Under the pieces are notes generated by a model, which searched no databases, was not told where the DNA came from, and was given only the letters and a program-made list of their open reading frames with translations. A program made the translations under genes and the position numbers. DNA of 6,103 nt, taken from Actinomycetes bacterium. GTDB lineage: Bacteria; Actinomycetota; Actinomycetes; Mycobacteriales; Mycobacteriaceae. How positions within the stretch are numbered: the stretch's first letter is position 1; each line of letters starts with the position of its first letter. Below, piece after piece: positions 5,609-6,103 of the stretch. The stretch is from positions 1-6,103 of the forward strand of contig JAEWGK010000165.1 in NCBI GenBank assembly GCA_023388385.1, given 5' to 3'.

Positions 5609-5989
5609 CTAGCGGGTGACGGCCTTCGCGATGGCGCGCCAGCCGAGCAGCACGACGGCGCCCATGACGGTCGCGACCAGGATGAACGACCAGTGGGGGA
5701 ACGCCGCGTTGCGGAGGCCCCAGATGGCCAGGCCGACGACGGCGGCGCACAGCCAGACGATGACGCCGCCCTGGCCGATGGGCCGCAGCGGCTTCTTCAG
5801 CGCGAACGCCACGCCCCAGCCGACGGCGACGCCGAGCAGGAACGGCCACCAGGTGTCCAGGACGTTCACGACGGTGAACGGGTCCTCCGGGGAGTTGTGC
5901 GCGATGCGGGCGAGGATGGCGAAGACGAGGATCGCGACGGCATCGCCGATCATCGTGGAGGTGGTGGACGGGGTCCGGGTGGTGGTCAT
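5609..5989 (-). CDS. DUF3054 family small integral membrane protein
   Basis: A 126-residue protein with about four hydrophobic segments, roughly residues 14-28, 45-64, 75-93 and 100-117. The pattern fits DUF3054: GDAVAILVFAILARIAHN near the start, then DTWWPFLLGVAVGWG, a central VIVWLCAAVVGLAIWGLRN, and FILVATVMGAVVLLGWRA before the C-terminus. The family is widespread in actinobacteria and archaea, and I know of no established function. The start ATG at 5989 is supported by AGGAGA (6002-5997 on this strand), 7 bases upstream. The start overlaps the stop of the upstream reading frame as ATGA, implying translational coupling. The transporter gene follows 90 bases downstream on the same strand. 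A shared role is not shown by the sequence. Confidence 0.85.
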   Translation of the reverse strand: MTTTRTPSTTSTMIGDAVAILVFAILARIAHNSPEDPFTVVNVLDTWWPFLLGVAVGWGVAFALKKPLRPIGQGGVIVWLCAAVVGLAIWGLRNAAFPHWSFILVATVMGAVVLLGWRAIAKAVTR

Positions 5990-6103
5990 GGGGTCGTCTC
6001 CTGATCGGATCGGGTGGGGTGGGAAAGGGGGTCGGCGGGGCGGTGGGCCGGCTGGCCATCGGTGGGCCGCGGCAGCGGGGCCGCGGCGGCGCCCTCGGGC
6101 GTG
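5986..6103 (-). CDS. probable C-terminal end of an unidentified gene, coupled to DUF3054 (partial)
   Basis: On the - strand an open frame enters from the window edge and runs 38 codons to TGA (5988-5986), which overlaps the DUF3054 ATG as ATGA. About 33 of the 38 codons end in G or C, as expected for coding sequence here, but the stretch is short. The tail is rich in Pro, Ala and charged residues (for example PRPTDGQPAHRPADP, then SDQETTP) and is probably disordered. I do not recognise a family. The overlap geometry is the main support. It could still be a chance open frame in GC-rich leader DNA. Confidence 0.45.
   Translation of the reverse strand, partial: TPEGAAAAPLPRPTDGQPAHRPADPLSHPTRSDQETTP

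Noticed and set aside
3894..6059. Long - strand open frame (721 codons) across the transporter and DUF3054
   Set aside because: Alternate frame of two well-supported genes; His/Arg/Pro-rich translation typical of out-of-frame GC-rich DNA.

Overview
The window is about 70% G+C. It looks like a chromosomal segment of a mycolic-acid-producing actinobacterium (order Mycobacteriales), most likely a high-GC Corynebacterium or close relative. The main reason is the left edge: the last residues of a Pks13-like polyketide synthase thioesterase are followed on the same strand by an AccD4/AccD3-type acyl-CoA carboxylase beta subunit. That is the conserved end of the fadD32-pks13-accD locus that makes mycolic acids. 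The genus is an inference; no rRNA or other marker is present.

Layout: (1) bases 1-152, 3' end of the pks13-like gene, + strand. (2) 153-393, a GC-rich spacer with a possible -10 box. (3) 394-1956, the accD gene, + strand. (4) 1957-2619, a 663-base gene-free stretch. It holds a short tandem repeat (1970-2060), a 106-bp palindromic element (copy A, 2086-2191), a spacer in which I recognise nothing (2192-2480), and two perfect inverted repeats (10 bp and 17 bp arms) just upstream of the next gene. (5) 2620-3711, + strand, an orphan protein with an AbiEi-like N-terminus and a DUF559/Vsr-like PD-(D/E)XK nuclease-like C-terminus. (6) 3712-3979, a spacer with copy B of the 106-bp element (3776-3881) in inverted orientation. 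(7) 3980-5518, - strand, a POT/PTR-family peptide transporter. (8) 5609-5989, - strand, a DUF3054 membrane protein. (9) 5986-6103, - strand, the probable 3' end of another gene whose stop overlaps the DUF3054 start by four bases (ATGA).

The Pks13 and AccD products act in one pathway: the carboxylase makes the carboxylated acyl-CoA that Pks13 condenses with the meromycolyl chain. The three - strand genes probably form a separate, convergently oriented transcription unit.

The accessory part is the middle. A nuclease-like gene is bracketed by two 106-bp palindromic elements in inverted orientation that differ at only 4 positions, and a long perfect hairpin abuts its ribosome-binding site. This could be a mobile or invertible cassette, or simply a gene between two copies of a dispersed intergenic repeat. 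The sequence alone does not decide between these.
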